Shown: in pieces, positions 1-8,983 of the stretch
Numbering within the stretch: position 1 is the first letter of the stretch
How the letters are laid out: every line of letters begins with the position of its first letter
Assembly (NCBI GenBank): GCA_963726795.1
Contig: CAVSDD010000003.1
Coordinates: 620,001 to 684,000 of the forward strand
Length of the DNA: 64,000 nt
Direction of reading: 5' to 3'
From: Hyphomicrobium_A sp963726795
GTDB taxonomy: Bacteria > Pseudomonadota > Alphaproteobacteria > Rhizobiales > Hyphomicrobiaceae
Position numbers and translations under genes: made by a program
Notes under the pieces: generated by a model
The model's database searches: none
The model's input: only the letters and a program-made list of their open reading frames with translations
Told to the model about the DNA's origin: nothing

Positions 1-58
1 TAGGCAGCAGGAGGAGGGACCGATTGCGACTGCCGACTGCCTGTTGCCGACTGCCCTA

Positions 59-772
59 TCAAGTCACCGTCAGCTTCTGCAGGGCGATGAGCTCGCCGAT
101 CCCCTTCCTGGCGAGAGCCATGAGCTTGTCGAAGCTCTCCTGGCTGAAGGCCACCGTCTCGGCGGTGCCCTGGACCTCGACGATGCCGCCAGCTCCGGTC
201 ATGACGAAATTGGAATCGGCCTCGGCGGCTGAATCCTCGGCGTAGTCGAGGTCGAGCACAGGCGTGCCCTGGTAGATGCCGCAGCTCACGGCTGCCACCT
301 GGTCGCGCAGCACGGGGCCCTTCACCATGTCGCGCAGCTTCATCCACTGGATGCAGTCGTGCAGCGCCACCCAGGCGCCGGTGATCGCGGCTGTGCGCGT
401 GCCGCCGTCGGCCTGTATCACGTCGCAGTCGATCGAGATCTGCCGCTCGCCGAGCTGGGTGAGATCGACGATCGCTCGCAGCGCCCGCCCGATCAGCCGC
501 TGGATCTCCTGTGTGCGTCCCGATGCATGACCAACGGTCACCTCGCGGCGCATGCGCTCGCTCGTCGCGCGCGGCAGCATCCCGTACTCGGCCGTGACCC
601 AGCCGCGCCCCTGCCCCTTGAGCCAGGGGGGCACGCGCTCTTCCAAGCTCGCGGTGCAAAGCACGTGGGTATCCCCGAACTTGATCAAGCAGGAGCCTTC
701 GGCGTGCTTTGATACTGCGCGCTCGATTGAGACGCGGCGCAGCTCGTCCTGCTGGCGTTTGGAGGGACGCAT
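59..772 (-). CDS. rph: Ribonuclease PH
   Basis: A 237-residue protein matching RNase PH over its full length. This phosphorolytic 3'-5' exoribonuclease trims tRNA 3' ends in the cytoplasm as a hexamer. The N-terminus carries the RPSKRQQDELR family start, followed by the GWVTAEYGMLPR segment and the DCDVIQADGGTR motif near residues 112-123, which holds conserved acidic and phosphate-site residues. It is divergent from hrcA with about 170 bp between them, an order typical of Hyphomicrobiales. No frameshift. The downstream gene, often rdgB in related genomes, lies outside the window. Confidence 0.96.
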   Translation of the reverse strand: MRPSKRQQDELRRVSIERAVSKHAEGSCLIKFGDTHVLCTASLEERVPPWLKGQGRGWVTAEYGMLPRATSERMRREVTVGHASGRTQEIQRLIGRALRAIVDLTQLGERQISIDCDVIQADGGTRTAAITGAWVALHDCIQWMKLRDMVKGPVLRDQVAAVSCGIYQGTPVLDLDYAEDSAAEADSNFVMTGAGGIVEVQGTAETVAFSQESFDKLMALARKGIGELIALQKLTVT

Positions 773-946
773 GTGAGGGTGCCGGCTCCGTTTTTTTCAG
801 TTTTTGAGGGATTGGGTGGGTAAATTCGGCACGAACCTACGGGAGCGCCCCATCGGCTTCAACCAAAACCGATGATCAAATTGACTTAAGCACGCCCGCG
901 TTCCTAAGGTTCGCGCCGTCGGACGCTGCCAAGGCTCCCCTTAGCG

Positions 947-2005
947 ATGACAGAAGGCATAGGCGATCTCAACAAGCTCAGCGAGCGCTCGCGCACGATT
1001 CTGAGGCAGATCGTCGAGTCCTACCTGGAGACCGGCGAGCCGGTGGGGTCGCGCAACCTGTCGCGCGTGCTGCCGATGACGCTGTCGCCGGCGTCGATCC
1101 GCAACGTCATGTCGGACCTCGAGCAGCTGGGGCTGATCGCAGCCCCGCACACCTCGGCGGGACGCTTTCCGACACAACTCGGTCTGCGGCTGTTCGTTGA
1201 CGGCCTGCTCGAAGTCGGCGACCTCACCGTCAAGGAGCGGCGCCAGATCGAGTCGCAGATCACCGGGGGCCGTGCGAGCTCCATCGACGATGTGCTGCAC
1301 GAGGCCAGCGAGCTGATCTCGGGCCTGTCGCACTGCGCCGGCGTCGTGCTGGCGGAGCAGCAGGTCGCGCGCTTGAAGCATATCGAGTTCGTGCTCCTGG
1401 AGCCCGGTAAGGCGCTGGTGGTGCTCGTCGGCGAGGACCAGGCGGTCGAGAACCGCATCATTCCGGTGCCGCAGGGGCTGCCGCCGTCCGCGCTGACCGA
1501 GGCCGCGAACTATCTCAATACGCGCGTGCGCGGGGCGACCATCGCGGAAGCGCGCGCCATCATCGAGAGCGAGCTGCAGACGTCCAAGGCCGAGCTCGAC
1601 GAGCTGACCCAGAAGGTGATTCAAGCGGGTCTCGCCGAGTGGTCGGGGTCGCTCGATGACCGCAAGAGCCTCATCGTGCGCGGGCAGGCGAACCTGCTCA
1701 AGGATGTCACCGCCCAGGACGACCTCGAGCGGATCCGGCTCCTGTTCGACGATCTGGAGCGCAAGAGCGACCTCGTGCAGCTGCTCGGATCATCGGAAAA
1801 CGCCGAAGGGGTGCGCATCTTCATCGGCTCGGAGAACAAGCTGTTCTCGCTTTCGGGCTCGTCGCTGATTGTCGCGCCCTTCCACGACGATCGGCGCAAA
1901 ATCGTCGGAGTTCTGGGGGTCATCGGGCCAACGCGCATCAATTATGCGCGAATTATTCCAATGGTCGACTACACGGCGAAGCTCGTTAGCCGACTGTTGA
2001 CTTGA
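947..2005 (+). CDS. hrcA: Heat-inducible transcription repressor HrcA
   Basis: A 352-residue HrcA. It has an N-terminal winged helix (LNKLSERSRTILRQIVESYLE through PASIRNVMSDLEQLGLI), a GAF-like middle domain and a C-terminal segment with the family motif IVAPFHDDRRKIVGVLGVIGPTR-like, ending VDYTAKLVSRLL. HrcA binds CIRCE operators and represses groESL-type operons in alphaproteobacteria. I find no CIRCE inverted repeat upstream of hrcA, grpE or dnaK here, so its targets are probably elsewhere. grpE follows 113 bp downstream on the same strand. The reading frame is intact. Confidence 0.96.
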   Translation: MTEGIGDLNKLSERSRTILRQIVESYLETGEPVGSRNLSRVLPMTLSPASIRNVMSDLEQLGLIAAPHTSAGRFPTQLGLRLFVDGLLEVGDLTVKERRQIESQITGGRASSIDDVLHEASELISGLSHCAGVVLAEQQVARLKHIEFVLLEPGKALVVLVGEDQAVENRIIPVPQGLPPSALTEAANYLNTRVRGATIAEARAIIESELQTSKAELDELTQKVIQAGLAEWSGSLDDRKSLIVRGQANLLKDVTAQDDLERIRLLFDDLERKSDLVQLLGSSENAEGVRIFIGSENKLFSLSGSSLIVAPFHDDRRKIVGVLGVIGPTRINYARIIPMVDYTAKLVSRLLT

Positions 2006-2032
2006 TTTTTGCGCGCCATCGCCTGATATCGG
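2001..2032 (+). promoter_or_regulatory. Candidate sigma-32 (RpoH) promoter of grpE
   Basis: CTTG at 2001-2004, an 18-nt spacer and CTGATATCGG at 2023-2032. This matches the alphaproteobacterial RpoH consensus (CTTG, 17-18 nt, CYTATNTNNG) with one mismatch in the -10 box. The -35 box overlaps the hrcA stop codon, so grpE could be transcribed under heat shock independently of hrcA. This is a motif match only. Confidence 0.5.
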
Positions 2033-2118
2033 GCCCATTAACCGTGCAATGCGATGTTGCGCCCGCGCGGGCCACCTATCGCCTGCCTTCCTTGAAACCC
2101 GCACACCCCCGATGAGCG

Positions 2119-2745
2119 ATGGCCGACGAAAACAAAAAGACTGACCAAGAACCTGGATTTGAGCAGGAGCCGCGAGCCAGCGAGGGCAATGGTGCCCCGC
2201 GAGGCATGCCTGAGTCACCTGACGTCGCGACGCTCGAGGGCCGCATCGCGGACCTGACCGACCGGCTTTTGCGCGCGCACGCGGAGATGGACAACCTGCG
2301 CAAGCGCACCGAGCGCGACAAGGAAGATACGGCCAAGTACGCCATCACCCGGTTCGCGCGGGACGTATTGGGCGTCGGCGACAACCTGCAGCGCGCCATT
2401 GCGGCCGTCCCCGCCGGCGCGGCGGAAGAGGATGTAGCGCTCAAGGCTCTCATCGACGGCGTGTCGATGACCGAGCGCGAGTTCATGAATGCGCTGGAGC
2501 GCAACGGCGTGAAGCGCATCGATCCCGCGGGCGATCCATTCAACCCGCATGCGCACCAGGCGATGACCGAAATCGAGAATACCGACGTACCGCCCGGCAC
2601 GATCGTTCAGGTGTATGCGCCAGGATACGAGCTCGGGGACCGCGTGCTGCGTCCGGCGATGGTCGTCGTCGCCAAGGGCGGCGCGAAGCCTCGGATAAAG
2701 CCGGAAGCTGACGCCGCCGACGAAAGCGGCAAGCGTCGCTCTTAG
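2119..2745 (+). CDS. grpE: Nucleotide exchange factor GrpE
   Basis: A 208-residue GrpE, the cytoplasmic homodimeric nucleotide-exchange factor that releases ADP from DnaK. The N-terminus is charged and disordered-looking. A long helical region follows (RIADLTDRLLRAHAEMDNLRKR), then the C-terminal beta domain with the signature FNPHAHQAM and GYELGDRVLRPAMVVVAKG. It sits between hrcA and dnaK, as in many alphaproteobacteria, with a candidate RpoH promoter upstream. The frame is intact. Confidence 0.96.
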   Translation: MADENKKTDQEPGFEQEPRASEGNGAPRGMPESPDVATLEGRIADLTDRLLRAHAEMDNLRKRTERDKEDTAKYAITRFARDVLGVGDNLQRAIAAVPAGAAEEDVALKALIDGVSMTEREFMNALERNGVKRIDPAGDPFNPHAHQAMTEIENTDVPPGTIVQVYAPGYELGDRVLRPAMVVVAKGGAKPRIKPEADAADESGKRRS

Positions 2746-2862
2746 TGTGTGCGTTACTCTATTCACCGTCCCCGCACGCAACACGGCGGCGATTGTCTTC
2801 AATCGGATGCATCGCACGGGCCGGGCTGGACAAAATTGATGACGAAGCCTGTGGCCGGTCCC

Positions 2863-2893
2863 GTTGCGCGTCCAAAAAGCGACCTTATATAAG
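2863..2893 (+). promoter_or_regulatory. Candidate sigma-32 (RpoH) promoter of dnaK
   Basis: GTTG at 2863-2866 (consensus CTTG), a spacer of exactly 17 nt, and CTTATATAAG at 2884-2893, a full match to CYTATNTNNG. It lies 130 bp upstream of dnaK in the 278-bp grpE-dnaK gap, in an A/T-rich pocket within otherwise GC-rich DNA. This is a motif match without experimental support. Confidence 0.6.
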
Positions 2894-3023
2894 CTGCGTT
2901 TACCGTTTGGATGCTCCATAGGGGACCGAACCCGGCGCATAAGAAGCTGTCTGCTGCGCCGGAGAATCTGGACGCCGAACTCTCGGGTCCGAGCGGTCTG
3001 CCGCTAAAGATGAGGATAGGCAC

Positions 3024-4962
3024 ATGGCAAAAGTAATCGGCATTGACCTCGGCACCACGAACTCGTGCGTGGCGGTCATGGAGGGCGGCAAGCCGAGGGT
3101 TCTGGAAAACGCCGAGGGCATGAACACGACGCCGTCCATCGTCTCGTTCGCAGCAGACGGGGAGAAGCTCGTCGGCCTGCCGGCCAAAGCGCCAGGCGGT
3201 CACCAATCCGCTCAACACGTTCTTCGCCATCAAGCGCCTCATCGGCCGCCGCTACGACGATCCGATGGTCGAGAAGGACAAGAAGCTCGTCCCCTACAAG
3301 ATCGTCAAAGGTCCAAACGGCGACGCCTGGGTCGAGGCCAACGGCAAGGCAGTATTCGCCGCAGCAGATCTCGGCCTTCATCCTGCAGAAGATGAAAGAG
3401 ACCGCCGAAGCCAAGCTCGGCGAGACCGTCACGCAGGCCGTCATCACCGTTCCCGCCTACTTCAACGACGCGCAGCGCCAGGCGACCAAGGACGCCGGCA
3501 GGATCGCGGGCCTCGAGGTGCTGCGCATTATCAACGAGCCGACGGCGGCGGCGCTCGCCTACGGCCTCGACAAGAAGACGCAGGCCAAGACCATCGCCGT
3601 GTACGATCTCGGCGGCGGCACCTTCGACATCTCCATCCTCGAGATCGGCGACGGCGTGTTCGAGGTGAAGTCGACGAACGGCGACACGTTCCTCGGCGGC
3701 GAAGACTTCGACATGAAGCTCGTCAACTACCTGGCCGACGAGTTCAAGAAGGAGCAGCGGCATCGACCTGCGCAACGACAAGCTGGCGCTGCAGCGGCTG
3801 AAGGAAGCCGCCGAGAAAGGCCAAGATCGAGCTCTCGTCGGCGACGCAGACCGAGATCAACCTGCCCTTCATCACCGCTGACGCGTCGGGCCCCAAGCAT
3901 CTCACCATGAAGCTCACGCGCGCCAAGCTGGAGAGCCTCGTCGACGATCTCATCGCGCGCACCAAAGGCCCGTGCGAGCAGGCCATCAAGGATGCCGGCC
4001 TCAAGGCAGCCGAGATCGACGAGGTCGTGCTCGTCGGCGGCATGACGCGCATGCCGAAGGTGCAGGAGGTGGTGAAGCAGCTGTTCGGCAAGGAGCCGCA
4101 CAAGGGCGTCAACCCGGACGAGGTCGTCGCCGTCGGCGCCGCCATCCAGGCCGGCGTGCTGCAGGGCGAAGTCAAGGACGTGCTGCTGCTCGACGTGACC
4201 CCGCTGTCGCTCGGCATCGAGACGCTGGGCGGCGTGTTCACGCGCCTCATCGATCGCAACACCACGATCCCGACCAAGAAGGGCCAGACGTTCTCGACCG
4301 CCGAGGACGGCCAGAGCGCGGTCACCATTCGCGTGAGCCAGGGCGAGCGCGAGATGGCAGCCGACAACAAGTTGCTCGGCCAGTTCGACCTCGTCGGCAT
4401 CCCGCCGGCGCCGCGCGGCGTGCCTCAGATCGAGGTCACGTTCGACATCGACGCCAACGGCATCGTGCACGTCGGGGCCAAGGACAAGGCGACCGGCAAG
4501 GAGCAGTCGATCCGCATCCAGGCATCGGGCGGTCTCTCCGACAAGGAGATCGAGCGCATGGTCAAGGACGCGGAATTGCACGCGTCCGAGGACAAGAAGA
4601 AGCGCGAGTTGGTCGAGGCCAAGAACCACGCCGAGGCGCTCATCCACGCGACCGAGAAGCAGCTCAAGGAAAACGAGTCGAACGCGGCCGTCGCCGCGGC
4701 CAAGCCGGCGGTCGAGAAGGCCGTCGCCGACCTCAAGTCGGTGCTCGGCTCGGATGACGCCGACCGCATCAAGCAGTCGACCACTGAGCTTGCCCAGGCA
4801 GCCATGAAAATCGGCGAGGCCATCTACTCGGCCCAGCAGGGCGCGGGTGGCGGCGCTGGCGCCGGTGAGGGCGAGCCCGGAGCCGGCTCGACGGCGGGCG
4901 AGGAGAACGTGGTCGACGCCGACTTCGAGGAAGTGAAGGACGACAAGAAGAAGTCGGCCTGA
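3024..4962 (+). CDS. dnaK: Chaperone DnaK (four apparent single-base insertions)
   Basis: Hsp70 chaperone: ATPase domain with IGIDLGTTNSCV at the N-terminus, NEPTAAALAYG and DLGGGTFD, a substrate-binding domain (PLSLGIETLGGV), a helical lid, and an acidic tail ending near NVVDADFEEVKDDKK. The frame shifts by one base at about 3187, 3348, 3758 and 3817. Removing one base at each site gives a continuous 644-residue protein, the normal DnaK length, with perfect family sequence across every junction. Start ATG 3024 follows a GAGGATAG ribosome-binding site. The J-partner dnaJ is downstream. The errors are probably in the sequence, because a cell with a broken dnaK and no compensating drift is unlikely. 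Confidence 0.95.
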
Positions 4963-5002
4963 CCTCGGTTCAGACTTAGCGCCTGAGCGGACGCGAGAAA
5001 CG

Positions 5003-5030
5003 AGCCCGGCCCCGCGGCCGGGCTTTTCTC
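5003..5030 (+). terminator. Rho-independent terminator after dnaK
   Basis: A perfect 9-bp stem (AGCCCGGCC / GGCCGGGCT) with a 4-nt CCGC loop, followed by TTTCTCTTTT. It starts about 40 bp after the dnaK stop and would separate dnaK from dnaJ. Confidence 0.8.
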
Positions 5031-5204
5031 TTTTGGGGGGTGCATTTTGAGGCATCCGCACCCATCTCAGGGGTGGCGGCAACACCGGCCGGGCTTTGTC
5101 GAATTTAGTCACCGGCCGACCTTCCCCCGCCGATAAAACATCGCTATCTCCCCAGGCAGGACTTTTCTCGACCCATGAGCGAATCGGAAGGACCCGCGCT
5201 CGAC

Positions 5205-6342
5205 ATGGCCAAGCGCTGCTACTACGAGACCCTCGGCATTGCGCGGGCTGCGAATGAGCAGGAGCTGAAGTCGGCTTACCGGCGCCTCGCCAAAGAATTC
5301 CATCCCGACTGCAATCCCAACGATACCCGCGCCGAGTTGCGCTTCCGGGAGGTCAGCGAGGCCTACGAGGTCCTGAAGGACCCGCAGAAGCGCGCGGCCT
5401 ACGACCACTTCGGCCATGCCGCGTTCGACAATGGCGCAGGCGGGGGCCGCGGCTTTGGGCCCGACTTTGCCTCCTCGATGTCGGACATCTTCGATGATCT
5501 GTTCGGCGAGTTCATGGGCGGCCGGCGCGGACAGCGGCCGCGCTCCTCGCGCGAGCGCGGCGCCGACCTGCGCTACAATCTCGAGATCGCGCTCGACGGA
5601 AGCCTTCGCCGGCAAGACGGCACAGATCTGCGTGCCCACGAGCGTTTCCTGTGAAACATGCAGCGGCTCGGGCGCCAAGGCCGGGACCAAACCGACGACC
5701 TGCCAGATGTGCGGCGGCCACGGCAAGGTGCGCGCGAGCCAGGGCTTTTTCACCATCGAGCGCACGTGCCCCAACTGCCAGGGCCGTGGCGAGACCATCG
5801 AGGATCCGTGCCAGGGCTGCCGCGGCTCGGGGCGCATCACCAAGGAGCGCACGCTCTCGGTCAACATCCCCGCCGGCGTCGAGGACGGCACGCGCATCAG
5901 GCTCGCGGGCGAGGGCGAGGCGGGCCTGCGCGGCGGCCCCGCCGGCGATCTCTACATCTTTCTCTCGATCAAGCCGCACGAATTCTTCCAGCGCGACGGC
6001 GCCGACTTGTTCTGCAAGGTGCCGATCTCGATGACGACGGCAACCCTCGGCGGCCAGATCGAGGTGCCGACCGTCGATGGCGCGGCGACGCGCGTGAAGG
6101 TTCCCGAGGGCTCCGAGACCGGCAAGCAGTTCCGCCTGAAGGGCAAGGGCATGCCGGTGCTGCGCTCCAAGGTCTCGGGCGACCTGTACATCCAGGTCGA
6201 GGTGGAGACGCCCAAGAGCCTGACCAAGCGTCAGCGCGAGCTGCTCGAGGAGTTCGAGAAAGAGAGCCACAAGGAAACGAGCCCGGAGAGCGCCGGTTTC
6301 TTTGCGCGCATGAAGGATTTCTTCGAAGGCAAGAGCTCGTGA
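5205..6342 (+). CDS. dnaJ: Chaperone DnaJ (one apparent insertion)
   Basis: Hsp40 co-chaperone that stimulates the DnaK ATPase. It has an N-terminal J domain (YYETLGIARAA, HPD motif within KEFHPDCNPND), a Gly-rich linker, four CxxCxGxG zinc-binding repeats (CETCSGSG, CQMCGGHG, CPNCQGRG, CQGCRGSG) and the C-terminal beta domains. One extra G at 5598-5599 breaks the frame just before the zinc domain; without it the product is 378 residues, normal for DnaJ. I chose ATG 5205 (MAKRCYYE) because DnaJ proteins usually begin this way. An upstream in-frame ATG at 5175 would add ten residues. Confidence 0.94.
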
Positions 6343-6394
6343 CGTTGGCCGCAGCCGCCACGTGCGCGGCACGTTCCTCCCAGGATCGCGCTCA

Positions 6395-6982
6395 ATGAGC
6401 TCGCCGGCCAGGCTCTTGTTCTTCGCGGGCTCGTCGCGCACGGCCTCCTACAACAAGAGACTCGCGCGCCTCGGCGCCATGATCGCGGATGCCAACGGCA
6501 TCCCCTCCACCTTCGCCGATCTCGGCGACTACCCCATGCAGATGTACAACGGCGACCTCGAAGTGGCCGACGGGCCGCCGGAGAACGCTCGCAAGTTCAA
6601 GGCGCTGATGCAGGCCCATAGCGGCATCTTCATCGCCAGCCCCGAGTACAACGCCTCCATCACACCGCTGCTCAAGAACACGCTCGACTGGGTCAGCCAC
6701 ACGCGCGACGACGGCGAGGCGCCGCTCGAGGTGTTCAAGACGCGCGTGTTCGCGCTCGGCTCAGCCTCGCCCGGCGGCATGGGCGGCCTGCGCAGCCTCA
6801 TCACCGCGCGCACCGTATTGGAGCTTGGCCTGGGTGCGCTGGTGCTGCCCGACCAGTTCGCAGTGCCGCGCGCCGCCGAAGCCTTCGACGAGCACGGGCA
6901 CCTCAAGAACAAAGAGGCGCAGGAGAGCTTCAAGCAGCTCATCCAGAAGCTTGCGCGCGCCGCGCATGTGCTGCATGGCTAG
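6395..6982 (+). CDS. NADPH-dependent FMN reductase family protein
   Basis: A 195-residue flavodoxin-fold oxidoreductase. The start LLFFAGSSRTASYNKRL is the phosphate-binding loop of the NADPH-dependent FMN reductase / quinone reductase family, and SPEYNASITPLLKNTLDW is its central signature. The likely reaction is reduction of FMN, quinones, metals or azo dyes with NAD(P)H; the natural substrate cannot be told. ATG 6395 is preferred over an upstream ATG at 6362, since the family motif begins a few residues later. It sits 52 bp after dnaJ and 38 bp before pyrF. Confidence 0.85.
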   Translation: MSSPARLLFFAGSSRTASYNKRLARLGAMIADANGIPSTFADLGDYPMQMYNGDLEVADGPPENARKFKALMQAHSGIFIASPEYNASITPLLKNTLDWVSHTRDDGEAPLEVFKTRVFALGSASPGGMGGLRSLITARTVLELGLGALVLPDQFAVPRAAEAFDEHGHLKNKEAQESFKQLIQKLARAAHVLHG

Positions 6983-7020
6983 GGGCCCCGCAGCCCCGGC
7001 ACATTCCTCAGCCTATCGCC

Positions 7021-7737
7021 ATGAGCTCCCTGACCGCCAAGGACCGCCTGATTGTCGCGCTCGACATGCCGACGGTCGAGGAGGCGCAGCGCCTGGTCGC
7101 CAAGCTCGGCAACGAGGTGACCTTCTACAAGGTCGGCCTCGAGCTTCTGTTCTCCGGAGGGCTGGAGCTCGCCCGCGCGCTGAAAGCGGAAGGCAAGCGC
7201 GTGTTTCTCGACATGAAGCTGCTCGACATCGGCAACACGGTCGAGCGGGCGGTGGCGAACGCGACCGAGCTGGGCGTCGACTTCCTCACCGTGCACGGGC
7301 ATGACCTGAAGACGCTGCGCGCGGCCGTGTCGGGGCGCGGCCGCAGCCCGTTGAAGCTGCTCGCCGTCACCGTGCTGACGAACCTCACGGCGGACGACCT
7401 GAAGCAGCAGGGCTCCTCGCACGCGCCCGCCGATCTCGTGTTGGCGCGCGCGCGGCTCGCGCGCGAATCGGGCTTTGACGGCGTGGTCGGCTCGGGCCAG
7501 GAGGCGGGTCGCATCCGCGCGGCGGTGGGGCCCAGGTTCCTGATCGTGACCCCGGGCATCCGGCTGACGGGCAGCGCCACCGACGACCAGGAGCGCATCA
7601 CCACGCCCGATCACGCTATCGCGGCCGGCGCCGACTACATCGTGGTGGGGCGGCCGATCACACAGGCCGACGACCCGGTTGCGATTGCGCAGGCGTTCAT
7701 CAGCCACATCCGCGAATCCGCCGGGAAAGCCAGCTGA
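7021..7737 (+). CDS. pyrF: Orotidine 5'-phosphate decarboxylase
   Basis: A 238-residue OMP decarboxylase catalysing the last step of de novo UMP synthesis. It shows LIVALDMPTVEEA at the N-terminus, the active-site DMKLLDIGNTV segment (normally DxKxxDI), TVHG, and the C-terminal TPGIR with GADYIVVGRPIT phosphate-binding motif. The frame is intact and the length is normal. The DUF1330 gene follows after 31 bp. Confidence 0.96.
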   Translation: MSSLTAKDRLIVALDMPTVEEAQRLVAKLGNEVTFYKVGLELLFSGGLELARALKAEGKRVFLDMKLLDIGNTVERAVANATELGVDFLTVHGHDLKTLRAAVSGRGRSPLKLLAVTVLTNLTADDLKQQGSSHAPADLVLARARLARESGFDGVVGSGQEAGRIRAAVGPRFLIVTPGIRLTGSATDDQERITTPDHAIAAGADYIVVGRPITQADDPVAIAQAFISHIRESAGKAS

Positions 7738-7768
7738 AAAACATGCGAAACGGAAGGACGAATAGCCG

Positions 7769-8056
7769 ATGCCCAAGGGATACGTGATCGTGCGTGTGGA
7801 GGTGACGGACCCCGTGAAGTGGGCCGAGTACGTCGCCAAATCGAAGATCGCGCTGGAAAAGTTTGGCGGCAAGCCGATCGTGCGCGGGGGGAAGTACGAG
7901 ATCGCGGAAGGCTCAGGCCGCCCGCGCAACGTGGTGCTGGAATTCCCCGACTACGAGGCCGCTCGCGGCTATGCCTTGTCGCCCGAATATGCCGAGGCCA
8001 AGGCGCTGCGGCAGGGCGCCGGCACGATGGACATGGTTATCGTCGAGGGGGTTTGA
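7769..8056 (+). CDS. DUF1330 domain protein
   Basis: A 95-residue ferredoxin-like (dimeric alpha-beta barrel) protein of the DUF1330 family. Visible family features are GYVIVRVEVTDPVKWAEYV at the start, the GGKPIVRGGKYE strand, VVLEFPDYEAARGY and the C-terminal YAEAKALRQGAGTMDMVIVEG. No biochemical role is established for the family. It lies between pyrF and trmD, possibly co-transcribed with pyrF. Confidence 0.85.
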   Translation: MPKGYVIVRVEVTDPVKWAEYVAKSKIALEKFGGKPIVRGGKYEIAEGSGRPRNVVLEFPDYEAARGYALSPEYAEAKALRQGAGTMDMVIVEGV

Positions 8057-8098
8057 GCCCTTGGTTGCGGCGAGGTCCGCAGCAGCGCAAGGTTGGTC

Positions 8099-8842
8099 AT
8101 GCCTCACACTCCCACCAACAGTGGCCGGGCGCCCTGGCGCGCAACCGTGCTCACGCTCTTCCCCGAGATGTTCCCCGGGCCGCTCGACGTCTCGCTCTCG
8201 GGCCAAGCGCTCGAAGCCGGCATCTGGTCGCTTGCAACGATAGCCATCCGCGACTTCGGGCTCGGGAAGCACCGTGCCGTCGATGACGCGCCGGCCGGCG
8301 GCGGCGCCGGCATGGTCCTGCGCGCCGACGTGCTCGCCGCCGCCATCGACCGCGCGCGCGCCGACGACGCCGAGGCCCCGCTCATCTACCTCTCCCCGCG
8401 CGGTACCCCCTTCGATCAGACGCTCGCCCGCGAGCTTGCCGCCGGCCCCGGCGCGATCCTGCTCGCCGGCCGCTTCGAGGGCATCGACGAGCGCGTCATC
8501 GCCGCCCGCAGCATGCGCGAGGTCTCGATCGGCGACTATGTGCTCTCGGGCGGCGAGATTGCCGCCATGGTCGTGCTCGACGCCTGCGTGCGCCTGCTGC
8601 CGGGCGTCGTCGGCGCGGCGGCATCGCTGAGCCAGGAAAGCTTCGAAGATGGCCTCCTGGAGTACCCGCAATTCACCAAGCCGCGCGAATGGGAGGGGCG
8701 GGCGATCCCCGACATCCTCCTCTCCGGCGACCACAAGCGGGTCGAGGAGTGGCGCCGGCGCGAGGCCGAACGCCTGACGGCCGAGCGCCGGCCCGATCTT
8801 GCGCGCGGCAAACGGGGCCGGGGGCCGGCCGGCGCCGACTGA
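8099..8842 (+). CDS. trmD: tRNA (guanine37-N1)-methyltransferase TrmD
   Basis: A 247-residue SPOUT-class methyltransferase that makes m1G37 in tRNAs to prevent frameshifting. It has TVLTLFPEMFPGPL at the N-terminus, GGGAGMVL, the knot region (LIYLSPRGTPF; GRFEGIDERVI; SIGDYVLSGGE) and the C-terminal domain with DGLLEYPQFTKP. The start is set at ATG 8099, with AAGG just upstream, rather than TTG 8093. rplS follows, but rpsP and rimM, which usually precede trmD, are absent from this neighbourhood. Confidence 0.95.
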   Translation: MPHTPTNSGRAPWRATVLTLFPEMFPGPLDVSLSGQALEAGIWSLATIAIRDFGLGKHRAVDDAPAGGGAGMVLRADVLAAAIDRARADDAEAPLIYLSPRGTPFDQTLARELAAGPGAILLAGRFEGIDERVIAARSMREVSIGDYVLSGGEIAAMVVLDACVRLLPGVVGAAASLSQESFEDGLLEYPQFTKPREWEGRAIPDILLSGDHKRVEEWRRREAERLTAERRPDLARGKRGRGPAGAD

Positions 8843-8983
8843 GGCACCGCCCGGTCCGGGAAACTGCGTATCGACAATCCGGCCCAATTCGGCTATTACG
8901 CGGTCAAATTCCCCAAGACTTGCCGTAGCGGGGTGCCGGCCTGTCGTGCCGAGCCGCTCGGTTGTTTTTATTCAAGGTGGCCC

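Noticed and set aside
773..3023. Search for a CIRCE operator (TTAGCACTC-N9-GAGTGCTAA) upstream of hrcA, grpE or dnaK
   Set aside because: No inverted repeat of that form found in any of the three upstream regions.
3024..4962. Programmed ribosomal frameshifting in dnaK and similar genes
   Set aside because: Four different contexts with no slippery or stop signal, and DnaK needs no frameshift elsewhere; sequence error is simpler.
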